A stretch of 64,000 nt of DNA from Siderastrea siderea. Taxonomy: Eukaryota; Cnidaria; Anthozoa; Scleractinia; Rhizangiidae. How positions within the stretch are numbered: the first letter of the stretch is position 1; every line of letters begins with the position of its first letter. The stretch spans positions 19,622,142 through 19,686,141 of the forward strand of contig OZ034975.1 in NCBI GenBank assembly GCA_964030785.1, in the 5' to 3' direction. Of this stretch, positions 11,506 to 23,335 are shown one piece after another. A program made the translations under genes and the position numbers. The notes below the pieces were generated by a model. The model was not told the origin of the DNA and did not search any database. It saw only the letters and a list, made by a program, of their open reading frames with translations.

Positions 11506-11697
11506 GACTACAGTTTCGTCAAATAGCAAATGGTCCAGTAATGAATAGTGACTTTATTTGATGCACAGATTATGACTCATTCTGTTACTACCCCAGACCG
11601 TGATGGCAGTAGATCTTGTGATTTCAATTTGTTTTTGGTTTGATAATCTGTCAACAATAAGCATATTGATTGTTACTGATTGCCATAACCTGGTACC

Positions 11698-11795
11698 TGT
11701 TATGTAATGCATATGTCACATGACTTGCATCCGGGATACGAATAAAGTTGTTGTTTACCATGTGCTCGAGTGAGTTAGTCGCCTAGAACATAACT
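11698..11795 (+). repeat. 5' LTR of the Gypsy element
   Basis: Starts TGTTATGTAATGCATATG and ends ACATAACT (the 3' LTR ends ACATAACA, so the terminal CA is lost here). It contains AATAAA within CGAATAAAGTTG. At under 100 bp it is very short for an LTR. Confidence 0.9.
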
Positions 11796-11976
11796 TGGTG
11801 TTTTGAAGCGGGATTTTCAGCCGTACAACGCTCAAGCCGGAATTAAAGGCGCTGAAAACCAACGAAAACTACTAAAGGTATCGCACAAGTAGGCTGTGAA
11901 GACCTCGTTCAACGCACGCTCGCTTTTCGGTGGAAGTTTGACTCGCTTACCGAAACCAGGCGTAAACGAAGCAAAC

Positions 11977-12300
11977 ATGTCGCAATCCTTGATTCCTCCA
12001 CCGTCCAAGATGGATATGACGGGTGACTTAGTAAGCAACTGGGAGTTCTTCAGAGATAGTTGGAAGAATTATGCTACCGCTACGAAACTGGCTGATAAGG
12101 ATAAGAAAATTGTCGCCGCCACGTTGTTATCGATTATGGGAAAAGAATGTCTCCACGTATGCAGAAATCTTCCCATGACAGCTGATGAAAGACAAGACGC
12201 CGACGTTATCCTTACGAAGCTCAGCGAATATTTCATACCGAAGCGAAATAAGATCTACGAACGCTATGTGTTTAACTCTCGCTCCCAGATCAATTCTTGA
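11977..12300 (+). pseudogene. gag: Gypsy gag N-terminal region, interrupted
   Basis: The first ATG in frame is at 11977 (MSQSLIPPPSKMDM); the frame is open further upstream from 11896 but without ATG. It contains the gag-like segment WEFFRDSWKNYATATKL and KLSEYFIPKRNKIYERYVF, characteristic of retrotransposon gag proteins. The frame ends at TGA 12298-12300, and the homologous continuation is in the next frame (about 12290 on). A small indel, probably a short deletion around 12285-12295, therefore separates the two halves of gag. Confidence 0.8.
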
Positions 12301-15300
12301 CAGCGCTTCGAAAACTCGCCGCTACATGTGAGTTTGGTACGTTTGAGGACGAAATGCTCCGCGATCGTATCGTCACTAGCTTACGAGACCATGGACACTG
12401 CGAACGCCTTCTTCGAGAATCTACGCTAACCCTGCAAAACGCTATTGACATTTGTCGAACCAACGAAATGGCAGCTAGTCAGCGACACAAAATGGAGCAA
12501 TCTGGTACTATTCACTTCGCTCGCGAAGAGAAGAAACGTGGTCCACGCGAGAACCCACGAAGAAGTTCACGTCACACGCGCCCGTGCAAATATTGTGGTG
12601 ACAATCATGCAGCCGGAAACTGCCATGCTTATGGCAAAACGTGGGCAAAATGCAACAAGAAAAATCACCTAGCCAAAGTCTGTCAGTCCACCTCTAAACA
12701 AGACGGCAAGAAGTCTAAACCTGAAGGAAAGAAGCCCGGGAAACACCAGCGGGTAAACCAGTTGCAACAAGACCAGCCTCCTGATGAGCTAAGCAGCGAC
12801 GAAAGCAACTTCACGCTCCACGCACCCAAAGGGGACAAGAAACAGTATGTCGCTTCAGTCCTCGTGTCAGCAAACAAGGAAGAAAAGGCCGTCCCAACCA
12901 AGTTTCAAGTGGACACTGGAGCCTCGTGTAGTACCCTAACGCTCAGAGACTACAAGAGAATTACCAGCGCAATACCTGACCAATCTGACACCAAACTCAA
13001 GCTCTATGATCAGTCTGTGATACACCCATTAGGCAGCACGAAACTCTACTGCACAGTCAACGGCTTAACTAAGAAAGTCCATTTCGAGATTGTTGAGCAT
13101 GCGTCTACCTCACTACTATCTGGAAGAGCATCTGAAGCTTTGCAGCTCATTCACTTCAATCAAGAGTATCTCATGCAAGTAAACGCCAGCAGTGATCCAC
13201 CACCCCTTAATCAAGAACAGGTCCTGCACGAATACCACGATGTATTCTCTGGTCTTGGAAATCTACCTGGTACCTACCATATTGATATGGATCCAAATGC
13301 CAAAGCAGTGCAAGAAAACCCCCGACGTGTACCAATTCCAGTTAAAGATGAGCTTAAGCGTAAGATCAATGAACTTGAGACCATGAGTGTTATCGCCAAG
13401 GTTACGAAGCCTACCCCTTGGATCAGTAACATGGTTGTTGTGAGAAAGTCCAACAAACTCAGATTGTGCCTCGATCCTCTTCACCTAAACAAGGGCATCA
13501 TCAGAAATCATTACCCTGCACCCACAGTAGAAGATATCGCACCCAAGCTCACCAAAGCCAAGGTCTTTTTTGTGGGAGATGCCAAGGACGGATTCCTACA
13601 AGTCGTTCTTGATGAACCCTCCAGCTATTTGACAACGTTTTGGACCCCCTTTGGCAGATATCGTTGGTTACGCATGCCCTTCGGAATCAAGTCCGCACCT
13701 GAGGAGTTTCAAAGGCGCCTCGATGAATCTCTTGAAGGCCTTGAAAACAATGCCATTATCGATGACGACATTGTTATCTTTGGATCTGGTGATTCCATAG
13801 AAGAAGCAAACTCTTCACATGACCTGGCCTTTAGAGCACTCCTGGACAGATGCAGAGAGCGTGGATTAAAGCTTAACAAGAAGAAACTTCGCTTCAAGCT
13901 CAGCAAGGTAGCTTACATGGGTCACATTCTAGGCGCTGATGGTCTCCAAGCTGATCCTGAAAAGATCACAGCCATCCAGGAGATGCCACGCCCCACAGAT
14001 GTACAAGGAGTTCAACGCCTTATTGGAGTCGTCACCTACCTCTCCAAGTTTCTGCCACAGCTCAGCACTGTTTGTGAACCCCTCCGTCGTTTGACAGACA
14101 GTCAAGCCGTCTTTGATTGGCTACCTCAACACGAAGAAGCCTTCATCAAGATTAAGGAGCTGATTACCCAAGCACCTGTCCTTCGTTATTTTGATGTTAA
14201 CAAAGAAGTCACTATCGAATGCGACAGCTCTGATGTTGGCTTAGGCGCAGTCCTTACCTATGATGGTTGCCCAGTAGTTTACGCCTCACGAGCGCTAACA
14301 CAAACTGAGCGCAACTACGCGCAGATAGAAAAAGAATGCCTAGCTATCGTCTTTGCAGCTGAGAGATTTGAGCACTACATTTTGGGCAAAGACATTGTTC
14401 AAGTGCTATCAGACCACAAGCCACTGATGTCTATCTTTGCCAAACCAATCTTGACAAGCCCCAAACGACTTCAACGAATGCGCCTCAGACTGCAGAAGTA
14501 CCCTTTGAAAGTGGTGTACAAGCCTGGTCCTCAAATGTTTATCAGTGACACGTCGTCTCGAGCCGCACTTCCCCTGCGTCAAACTCAAACAGATACGCCT
14601 GATTACCTGATCTTTCAAGTGCATGAAGAAAAAAGGTTCCGACAGGAAGTCGAAGAAAAAAATCTGGAAGAAGCAACCTTCGTCACAGACCAACGTCTCG
14701 AGCAAATTCGCCAAGAAACTAACAAGGATGCCTCCTTGCAAACGCTGATGACATTGATCTCAGCTGGTTGGCCTAATGACAAACTGCAGAGCCCCCTTTG
14801 TGTACGCGAGTACTGGCCCTACAGGGATGAATTGTCCACTCAAAATGGCCTACTCTTTCGTGGTACAAGAATCGTTATTCCCCACTCCACGACAACCGAG
14901 CTGACAGCTCGAGCCCATCGCTCCCACCTTGGAATCCAGTACACAATAAACACTGCAAGAGACATCATGTATTGGCCAAGAATGACCGCAGACTTAACAG
15001 AAGCAGTGCAAAGGTGTGAAACCTGTCAGCAAATGAAACCTGCACTCCCAAAGGAACCTATGATGACTTATCCAGTTCCAACCTTACCCTGGCAAATTGT
15101 TGCTAGTGACTGTTTCGAGTGTGACAACCAGCACTATCTAGTCGTTGTTGACCTCTACTCTGATTTCATTGAAATAAGGAAGCTGGATACATTAGCTACA
15201 CCCACCTTAGTCAAGCAGCTGAAACAAGTGTTTGCCATCCACGGAGTTCCAGTCACTCTGATCTCGGACAATGGTCCTAACTACGCGTCTGCAGAATTTC

Positions 15301-16052
15301 ACCAGTTCACACAAGCCTGGGATTTTCAGCACCTCACGTCCAGCCCCCATTACCCGAAATCAAATGGAAAAGCTGAGTCAGCAGTGAAGATTATGGAATC
15401 CATCATCACTAAAGCTAACAAAGATGGAGCAGATGTGTGGAAAGCTATCTTAGAATGGAGAAACTCATCTACACCTTCCCAAGGCAGCTCTCCAGTTCAA
15501 CGCCTCATATCCCGAAGAACAAGATCCTTCCTCCCTTGTAAAGCGTCCATGTACCAACCTGAAGTGCAGCGCGCCGTTTCTGCTCAAGTAGTACGTAAAC
15601 GACGAGTCGCCAAGTCTTACCATGACACCAATGCCAAACCTCTACCCCCTTTGGTCATTGGACAACCTATACGAGTCAAAGCCCATCCTCAGCAAGCACA
15701 CAGTAATTGGAAACCCGGAGTTATTGTAGACAGTGTAGCCCCGCGCAGCTACATAGTTGAAGTTGATGGCCGCAAATATCGCGGAAATCGAGTTCACCTG
15801 CGTGACACCATTCAGTCCAGTCAAGCCCAGCCAAATGCGCAACAAATCAGTACTGCCGAGACTGCAGACTCCTCAACTAACCACAATGCTAGCCAAGATG
15901 ATAGTTCCAGCACCCCAGCGTTGCCTGAACAGAGCCCTAGGATGCCCAGTTCTGTTGATCCTGTGACACCGCCCACAAGCAGTCCTGTAACCCGTACCCG
16001 GTCCGGACGTGTTGTCAAACCAAACACACTCCTGAGAGACTTTGTTCAATAA
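12297..16052 (+). CDS. pol: Gypsy gag C-terminus plus pol polyprotein
   Basis: The 1251-residue frame begins in the gag C-terminal half. A CCHC-like knuckle lies at about residues 97-131; one Cys of the second finger is Trp (GKTWAKC). Aspartic protease DTGA is at about 206. RT occupies about 370-540, with GDAKDGF and the catalytic IDDDIV near 489. RNase H is at about 637-760 (ECDSSD, EKECLA, SDHKPL). The integrase has an HHCC finger at about 871-917 and the catalytic triad D938, D991, E1027 with 35 residues between the last two. The C-terminus is Ser/Pro-rich. There is no stop inside. The only visible defects are the gag frame change upstream and the altered finger residue. Confidence 0.93.
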   Translation: MTALRKLAATCEFGTFEDEMLRDRIVTSLRDHGHCERLLRESTLTLQNAIDICRTNEMAASQRHKMEQSGTIHFAREEKKRGPRENPRRSSRHTRPCKYCGDNHAAGNCHAYGKTWAKCNKKNHLAKVCQSTSKQDGKKSKPEGKKPGKHQRVNQLQQDQPPDELSSDESNFTLHAPKGDKKQYVASVLVSANKEEKAVPTKFQVDTGASCSTLTLRDYKRITSAIPDQSDTKLKLYDQSVIHPLGSTKLYCTVNGLTKKVHFEIVEHASTSLLSGRASEALQLIHFNQEYLMQVNASSDPPPLNQEQVLHEYHDVFSGLGNLPGTYHIDMDPNAKAVQENPRRVPIPVKDELKRKINELETMSVIAKVTKPTPWISNMVVVRKSNKLRLCLDPLHLNKGIIRNHYPAPTVEDIAPKLTKAKVFFVGDAKDGFLQVVLDEPSSYLTTFWTPFGRYRWLRMPFGIKSAPEEFQRRLDESLEGLENNAIIDDDIVIFGSGDSIEEANSSHDLAFRALLDRCRERGLKLNKKKLRFKLSKVAYMGHILGADGLQADPEKITAIQEMPRPTDVQGVQRLIGVVTYLSKFLPQLSTVCEPLRRLTDSQAVFDWLPQHEEAFIKIKELITQAPVLRYFDVNKEVTIECDSSDVGLGAVLTYDGCPVVYASRALTQTERNYAQIEKECLAIVFAAERFEHYILGKDIVQVLSDHKPLMSIFAKPILTSPKRLQRMRLRLQKYPLKVVYKPGPQMFISDTSSRAALPLRQTQTDTPDYLIFQVHEEKRFRQEVEEKNLEEATFVTDQRLEQIRQETNKDASLQTLMTLISAGWPNDKLQSPLCVREYWPYRDELSTQNGLLFRGTRIVIPHSTTTELTARAHRSHLGIQYTINTARDIMYWPRMTADLTEAVQRCETCQQMKPALPKEPMMTYPVPTLPWQIVASDCFECDNQHYLVVVDLYSDFIEIRKLDTLATPTLVKQLKQVFAIHGVPVTLISDNGPNYASAEFHQFTQAWDFQHLTSSPHYPKSNGKAESAVKIMESIITKANKDGADVWKAILEWRNSSTPSQGSSPVQRLISRRTRSFLPCKASMYQPEVQRAVSAQVVRKRRVAKSYHDTNAKPLPPLVIGQPIRVKAHPQQAHSNWKPGVIVDSVAPRSYIVEVDGRKYRGNRVHLRDTIQSSQAQPNAQQISTAETADSSTNHNASQDDSSSTPALPEQSPRMPSSVDPVTPPTSSPVTRTRSGRVVKPNTLLRDFVQ

Positions 16053-16205
16053 GAGACTTTATTACTCGTCACAGTTGCTTTTTCCTTTAAGAATAAGGTT
16101 TCCAGTCTTTTCGAACATAGCAAATTACGAGGACATAAATTTTGGTCTTATCGTTTCATGATTTATATCTAGTTTTGCCTTTTACAGTTACAGATCTTTT
16201 ACTCT

Positions 16206-16215
16206 GGAAGGGAGA
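16206..16215 (+). promoter_or_regulatory. Polypurine tract of the Gypsy element
   Basis: GGAAGGGAGA lies directly upstream of the 3' LTR; in this family it primes plus-strand DNA synthesis. Confidence 0.75.
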
Positions 16216-16313
16216 TGTTATGTAATGCATATGTCACATGACTTGCATCCGAGACACGAATAAAGTTGTTGTTTACCATGTGCTCGAGTGAGTTAGTCGC
16301 CTAGAACATAACA
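16216..16313 (+). repeat. 3' LTR of the Gypsy element
   Basis: TGTTATG...ACATAACA, with about 3 differences from the 5' LTR, followed by the GTACC target duplication. Confidence 0.9.
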
Positions 16314-16318
16314 GTACC

Positions 16319-17883
16319 AAAGAAAATCAAAAGGAATAACCACTTCCTAAATTATTTTAGAATAGTCTGAGACCTAACAGGTAATGAACTGATAAGAAGG
16401 GATCACACTGTGGTGAATCAGTCAATCAAAATAGTTTTCCCCTTAAAGAGAATTCAATCAAATAGGTCTGACTCTTCATTCTTGGGATAGAGGGGGGTAC
16501 TCCCAAAAAAGTAATGGGTGTGTTCATCAGAAATTTTGAAGTAAGCCCTGAAAGGTACCAAAGTATTGTTTTGTGGGCATGGCTGCAAGTTACTTTTACT
16601 GCTAAGAGGTACTCTAGGATTCATTCCATTCTCACACATCAACCACTTAGTAGTACTGAGGGGACATACATGTATAAAGTGTATGTGGTTACAGTGAAAC
16701 TAATCAATGACATCAAAATACCGCAGAAAAAGACAAAAAATACAAATGTATATAACCTTATTTCAAAACTGCTCTTCAATTTTTTTCATTTGAATTGATA
16801 ATGTTTGTCTGGTAATATAGCTATGAGAGCACATTTCTTAACAGCTTTATAATAAACTGCCATATTTTCCTGACATCAGGTTGATGGAATAAAAACCTGT
16901 AAGGAAAACAAAGCAGATTTAATTATCTCAATTGGCAATAGTAAGCCCATGGCTTTTTGGAGGTTTTAAATCTCTTGGTAAAACCAAAATAATATTTACA
17001 GGTTAGCCTAACTGAGGAGCTTGCAAGGAATAAGTCATGGCATAAAACAAGCACAAATTGTCACCTGGATGGAATCCCCATGTCAAAGATCTTGTTCATA
17101 GTTCAGCAAATTCCCAGTAGCCCATGTTTGATATACCAAAATTCTAACATGACTCCAAGGCTTTACAGATAAACCTCTCTATTTGGTTGGGTTTCTTTGC
17201 CTTTAATCTCCTCTGGGAATCAAAAGACAAAGGAATCGTGAAACATTTGCAATATTGTCACTAAATGTATTGCTCATTCGCGGTAAAGATCTGTTTTAAG
17301 CTCTAATAGAGCAAGTAAAATATCCATGGAAGAATATATCCTTTCTACTTGTAGGCCCCCCAAAACGTTTTGAGGGTAAGAACTATGGACTGTCTGTTAT
17401 TTCACCAGAGCAAGCATGTTACTGCTCAAGGACACTTTGAGACTTTGTATATGAATGCAATGTCCAGGACAGTTGATGTGAACGCACCAGAGAAAAATTA
17501 GAGACTGCTCATTGTCTATGAGAATGGTACCAACTAAGGCCGGAATGACTTCAGATCAACTGCATACTAACGCTTGCTTCTGTTTACATGAAGGCGGTAT
17601 GAAATGTGAAGCCAGTAGAGTATAAAATAGTTATCTTCTCAGGTTGGTTTGACTGATCACCATTGCTGTACTGATACAAATGACTCACAACGGTCTAAAA
17701 TCAGACTGGGGAACCATGTAAACATGAACTGAGTTCAAACGAAACCGGTCTGAGATATTTGTTTTGAGCATGCACAGTTAAAAAGTGGTGTTGAAGCATT
17801 CCAAGCTGGTGGATAATAGGTGGTGGATTCTAAGGGATGGTTGGTTCCATGTAAACACTTCATGCCAGTCTGACTTTTAGACC
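16319..17883 (+). other. Copy A duplicated intronic sequence, no gene
   Basis: Non-coding. From about 16700 it aligns in order with copy B from about 24838 (AACTAATCAATGACATCAAA). Short ORFs here are not conserved between copies. Confidence 0.6.
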
Positions 17884-17891
17884 GGTCTCAT

Positions 17892-18736
17892 CATGAGCTA
17901 TAAGGCACATGGATTTTGAGTTCTCGTCGAACGTTGTTTCAAGCAAACAGCGATGAAATATTTCGACGATTCAATAAAACTATCACCTTATCGTCAGTTC
18001 TGCTGTCCCTTGTCTTCGATTTCTGCTTTATCTTCTGCAAATATCCCTGTCTCTCCCTGATTCTTCGGTGAGTTCAATGTGCTTACTTTTACCGCCCGCC
18101 ATTTTGAAAAACCACTCATTCCCAGTTCTTTTCATTCCCAATTCTACGCAGCCAACTAGAAAACCTCCTAAAGCCGCCCTAAAGGCCACTGGATAGGAAG
18201 CGCTTGGGCCGTTGCTAGGAGATTTGTGCCTTTGGCCAATCGTAGGGCCAAAAAGACAATCGCTATTGTTTTTCAAATTCGCCTCCAGCTGGTAAGAGCA
18301 AAAAGCTCTTTCCAGTCCCCCAACAGAACCTAATTTGAATTGTAACTTTTAATCCGTTGCAAGACGACCTTCCCTATATGGAAGTCCGTCGTGCAATGTT
18401 CTTACGAGCTTGGAACCATAACATGGAAAAGATAGCCTACCCATTGGGCTTTAGGGGGGCTTTAAGAGGTTTTCTAGTTGGCTGTGTAGAACTGGGAAAG
18501 GGTGGTTTTTCAAAATGGCGGGCGGTAAAAGTAAGCATATCGAACTCACCGAAGAATCAGGGAGAAACAGGGATATTTGCTACTTTTGCTACTTTGCATA
18601 AAGTAGAAATCAAAGACAAGGGACAGCAGAACTGACGGTAAGGTGATAGTTTTATTGAATAGTCGACATATTTCATCGCTGTTTGCTTGAAACAATGTTC
18701 AATGAGAACTCAAAATCCATGTTTCCTATAGCTCAT
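17892..18736. mobile_element. Foldback MITE with 8-bp TSD (P- or hAT-like)
   Basis: Inverted arms: 17892 to ~18245 (CATGAGCTATAAGGCACATG on) and ~18425-18736 (ending CCTATAGCTCAT). The direct repeat GGTCTCAT flanks it (17884-17891 and 18737-18744). Copy B has the uninterrupted site GGTCTCATGTAAAC at about 25640-25655. An 8-bp duplication fits hAT or P superfamilies; the CATGA terminus is reminiscent of P elements. The boundary is ambiguous by one base. It has no transposase. Confidence 0.8.
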
Positions 18737-18744
18737 GGTCTCAT

Positions 18745-20937
18745 GTAAACAAAACCATACTGGTCTGAGTTTGCACTGCTTTCATGAAACCAGGGCATCA
18801 CTGCTCCTTGGCCTCCGAGCATGTTGTTCAACATCCTTGAGAGCTGCTCAACTTTAGTCTAACGGGGTGTTTACATGACACTAGTATGACATTCATTGTG
18901 GTACAAGTTCATTACGGTTCCCTCTCGTTTCTCTGTACCTGTTTACGTGATTACATCTGGTGTGTGAGTTCACCCGAGTAGTGGTACCAGATCAAATTCT
19001 CATTCTGGTGTGGAAACCCATACCAGACAACCAGTATTGTGGAAACATAGTATAACTGCCAGAATAAACCCCACATCACCATGAAAAATAGATTTTATAA
19101 CTTGTAAGTGTACGTGTAAGTGTTGTGGGTCAATTTTATCCTTGGTTCGATTTTTATTTTCCTTTGTGAATATAAATAGGATTGCCAAATTTCCTTTGGC
19201 CAAAATGCTGATTTAGTCACTCAGTCTTTTGTGTCTTCACATGACAACGCGAAAAAACAGATCATGGTCAAATTCCACATTACAGACATTTGTGCTTGTT
19301 CTCACACATTTAAAGGCAAATGGACTGAATATCTGCTATATTTGAGAATCAAACACAGCTGTTTGCATATTTTTGGTTTAATTGTGTTCAACTACTGAAA
19401 CCAAATTAACCAAATCAAGGCTTATATTTCAGTTCAATTTACTGAACAGTTAGATACGTACCTTCACTGTAAGACAAAGCTGCATCACCGATCACTGCTG
19501 ACATATATATACAGACTACATGTATGCCTAGAACAGATGAAAAAGGATCAGTGAATTAACAACAAATTCATGGCTAAGAATTGGCAGTTGCCCAAATGTC
19601 AGTGGCAATTTAAGACTAAAGAGGGCCACTAAAAGTTGAGGTCTGATCGCCAGATGGGCGACTACAATTAAAAAATGTTACAATGTAGTTACTGCACAAT
19701 CAAAATAAAATCGAATGTACTTTCATTTCGGTACCTTTCTTTTCTTTCCCTTCCTCAACTCTAAGTTCATTAACTGTAGTAAATTTTTAGTTCTTGGAGA
19801 AATTCAAAGCGATTCGGAAGTATTTAGATTAATTCACAAATTATATACCAAGACACCATCTTGTTTTTATTGACATATGACTCCCGACTTACCCACACTG
19901 AGTTCTATTGGCAAAATCCCTCGATAAAAGACTTACTTCCCACCCGGGTTGGGAGGGATTAATTCAAGTAAATATAGTTTAATTTTTTTTAGACTAGGGG
20001 AAATTGAATGCCACTTTATTTGGGCCTGGGCCTCTAAGAATTCGAGGATACTAACCGAACCGCAACCAACCACTGGAGTTAATTTTTAACCCTGCAAATT
20101 ATGGAATGATTTAACTGAATCAGTAAAAGTAGAGAATGAAATATCTACAAAATTAAATCCACCTTCTTTCAACTCTATTATCTTAAGTGTATTTTCCCAA
20201 AAGTCATCAAAACATAAGCTTAAATAAAAGTTATAAGACTTACCTTATTAGAAATTTTAATTTGTTGTTTGCCATCAAAACATGCCAAAACTATAATTCA
20301 AAGTTTTGTTTAAAAGGCAAGACTCCGTACAGCTTTTGAACATTACTTGATATAACAAGCATTCGTAACACGTCAGACATATATAAACATTTTGCAAGCA
20401 GTCAAGAAGAGCCCAGCTAATCAATAATCTAGTTGGAAATGTTTACAACACTGTTAATGATGCTACACAAATAAATTTAAGCTTATATGCCAAATTCAGC
20501 ATTTGGGGAATAGCCCGAATTTCTTGCTTTAAGCAGGAACTGTTTGAAATATTAATTTTAACAGCCACGCTGTAATTAAAGCTTACTGAAAACAAAAAGG
20601 AATGCTTTTCCACCCTTAACTTGCCCAACAAATAACACGATTGAATCGCAGTCGAGTGTACAAAAACTACATCTCTCGGCTGTTTACAACCGGAATGAAC
20701 TTTCAATTATTTAAGCACTGAACTAACTGTAAATATGAAACATCAAGGTAATGATCGATCGGAAAAGCTCTAAAAAGCTTTTTACTGAACATAAATAATA
20801 AGCTCAACTAAGTGTACACTGTATTTCCCAACAAAAGTCATGAGTCAGAATTTAAAAGCACCGTACCTGATATTGTGACTTTGTCGCCTGTTTGACTTGA
20901 CAGTTCACCCAAATTTCTGAGCAATGCAGCGAAAAAT
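18745..20937 (+). other. Copy A duplicated intronic sequence, second part
   Basis: Non-coding. It aligns with 25650-28043 of copy B through landmarks such as CAAATTTCTGAGCAATGCAG. No exon was recognised. Confidence 0.6.
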
Positions 20938-20990
20938 CAAGTGTTGTCCACTTTCCGAGAAACTATCAACAATTCTTTAGTAGAAATGAA

Positions 20991-23335
20991 CGAAATAAGG
21001 CTAGCAAATTGCTGGAAAAACACCTTTTCACGCCATTTTCCAGCTTTTGCCGCGAGCTGTGCGACCAGGCCTGAAAAGTGCACCAGTTAAGCACCAGTCT
21101 CCCTGAACAATCCGTGGCATTGGTGCCCAGTACTCCGCGTGCCTGCAAATTCAATTATCAAAAGTTTAAGGTTCCTTTCCTTGCATACGGCAACTGCGCC
21201 CGCGATACGAGCGGCAGTCAAAACCGTGGTGTCCTGTCGGTGTTTTGCAAAATGCACCATGCACTGGGTTCTCGTTTCCGGTTACGGTTCAGAATGCCAC
21301 AACTGAAAACTCCAGTATTTTGCGGTTTGTAAGCAAAAGCAAGAGTTTCTAGCGACTGACGCGTAGATTAAGTTGACTTTGCTGAAAAAAAGTTTTCTCT
21401 ACGTCCTGTTGTTCTACTCATACACTTTTGCATTAAGGTATTTTGTGCGCTTGCAACATAGGTAAAAACTAGTACAAAGACCGAAGCCGCTTGCGTTTGT
21501 TTTGTGTTGCTTGTGTTGGATTAAAAGTTTGCATTGTTTAAAGGGTATGAAGAGCGACAAGACGATGACTAAAACCGTAGTATTACAACAGAATTTATTC
21601 CTTATATCAGAAGAGTTGACTCGAGCTGCTCTACTTCCCACTGGGATCAAATTCAGAGAAACAACAACACCATCACGAAAGCTACAAAACAGCTAATTCC
21701 AGTAAGAATATTTGCGGTTTTGTATGATCTGGAAAACAGAAGTTGAAGTGACATTAGCATCGTTACAAGGTGAATGACGTTACAAGTGCTTGTTAGAAAG
21801 AAAAAATTATCACACTCTCCCATTTTCTGATTTAAGCCGCCCAAGTTTCGAAAGGCACGTTACATAGCTTAATGCAATTACAACCCAACAAATAGGCTTA
21901 AACTAAACAGCCGGATCATAAATTTGTTAATTGGTTTGATAAGAACAACTTCATCTCTTAGAGTCGCCTGTAGTTATCGGTTTTTCCTTTTTGCAACGAA
22001 TCCTACGTAACACAAAGTTTTATATTTCCAACTGATGCAGGACCGCTGTGATCTGCATTTTGGTCTTTTAAAGTTACTTTCATTTCTCCAGTTTGAATAA
22101 ACTCCTCCTGCCTGAATCCTAGAGTTGTTCTCAAATTTGTTCCTTTTACTGATAACAATTTAAATCTTCTTGAAATTTCGTGAGAAATTACACATTTTCC
22201 TCTCTATGCTCTCTGTCTGTAAAAGTCGATTGATTGCAAGTTTTAAAGGATACCTCACCTGGCGTGGATATTGAAGCGAGAAAAAAATAAACATATCAAT
22301 ATTTACCTAAATAAACATTGTTCCTCCAATTACCGTTCCAATCCAAGTTAGTCAAGTGAATTAGCCACTTAGAAAGACGGGCTAGGTAACAATTATTTTT
22401 ACTTTCCGTGGTGAATAAAGCAAGCGAAAGTGTCGTTTCCACAGCGGTCCGCATGTTGTTTTTGGCTTGGCCTGAATTTCAGGTGAGTTTTGCCTTTTGA
22501 GAAGAAGAGTTAATTTTCTGCGGCTTTTGACAACGAGATTTTGCTGTTACGATGACATAAGGAAGCTCCAAATTTCAAGAAGGCCTTTTCATTCGTCTCC
22601 GGGTATGTGGAAAATTGTGCAAACTTGCCTATTTCAAATTTGTAGAATCAGCTGTGTAGTGCAACCATACAACGACTGTAGATCAAAATTGTCATGATGT
22701 ATCTCTGATCTGATGAACAGAACATTTTTTCCCTAACCAATAAAACCAATCTCGTTGAGATGCGACGACAATTTTGACAGCAGGCAATCACAGCTGCAGG
22801 CACATCTCGAAGTTGGTGTGAATTAAAACCAGACATGAAGTACACGATGTCAATAAGTATGAAGTGACGGAAGATCTTTAGAAGGACAGAAGACGGATTG
22901 TACCCGACGCTACTCAGAGCTGCTCAGTTAGCGGACATCCATGTGATAAACGAGGCCAAGGAGAGTGAAAGGGAGGTGAGGTTTCTTGTGAAAAATAATA
23001 TTCAGTAGGACAAGAGGAAAACTTTTACCACCTTCTTCGCATTCAAGTCCAGTTAGCGAAGTCTCTCGCCGCAGAAAAAGAGTTTGAATCGATCCTGGTT
23101 GCTCATCCAGTCCATATAATTGCAAACAGTGGTGACTTTTAATAAACTGAAGTAAGGCAAGCGGTAAATTTGAAGAAAACGCTGAAATAAAACCGCACTT
23201 CCACAGTATAAACTTCGCTGATCACGCAGAAATCGAAGCGAAGAGCACAAAATCTGCGTGACGTCAGGACACCACAGTTTTTCCCGCCTACTGAATGCTG
23301 ATTGGTTAATTCAAATTTCACCGTATGCAAGGTTC
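20991..23335. other. Unique intron-like sequence between the duplications
   Basis: No gene recognised. An ORF at 21078-21332 has no recognisable motif. The segment is AT-rich and not duplicated within the window as far as I can see. Confidence 0.4.

Larger units (their letters stand above)
11698..16313 (+). mobile_element. Gypsy (Ty3-type) LTR retrotransposon with ~98-bp LTRs
   Basis: Two 98-bp LTRs (11698-11795 and 16216-16313) differ at about three positions, so insertion is fairly recent. The 5-bp duplication GTACC flanks the element (11693-11697 and 16314-16318). A polypurine tract GGAAGGGAGA directly precedes the 3' LTR. Gag and pol lie between in the order gag, zinc knuckle, protease, RT, RNase H, integrase, as in Gypsy elements. 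The element sits in segmental copy A and is absent from copy B. Gag is broken by a frame change near 12290, so this copy is probably not autonomous. Confidence 0.93.
10771..20990 (+). repeat. Segmental duplication, copy A
   Basis: It matches copy B (23969-30205) in direct order. Shared landmarks include ACAATATTATAATTATTAGT (10788/23989), AATAAGCCCCTGTTGTAGGT, a CAATCAATCAACCACTCAAC tract, TTTCCTGACATCAGGTTGAT and GTTGTCCACTTTCCGAGAAA. Copy A additionally holds the Gypsy element and the 17892-18736 foldback. The copies show many substitutions and small indels, so the duplication is not recent. No host exon was recognised in either copy. Confidence 0.8.

Noticed and set aside
12445..12672. Second-frame ORF within gag-pol
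   Set aside because: A shadow of the Gypsy frame; the zinc knuckle and basic residues belong to the long frame.
21078..21332. 84-residue plus-strand ORF
   Set aside because: No motif, no splice context and no conservation evidence within the window.
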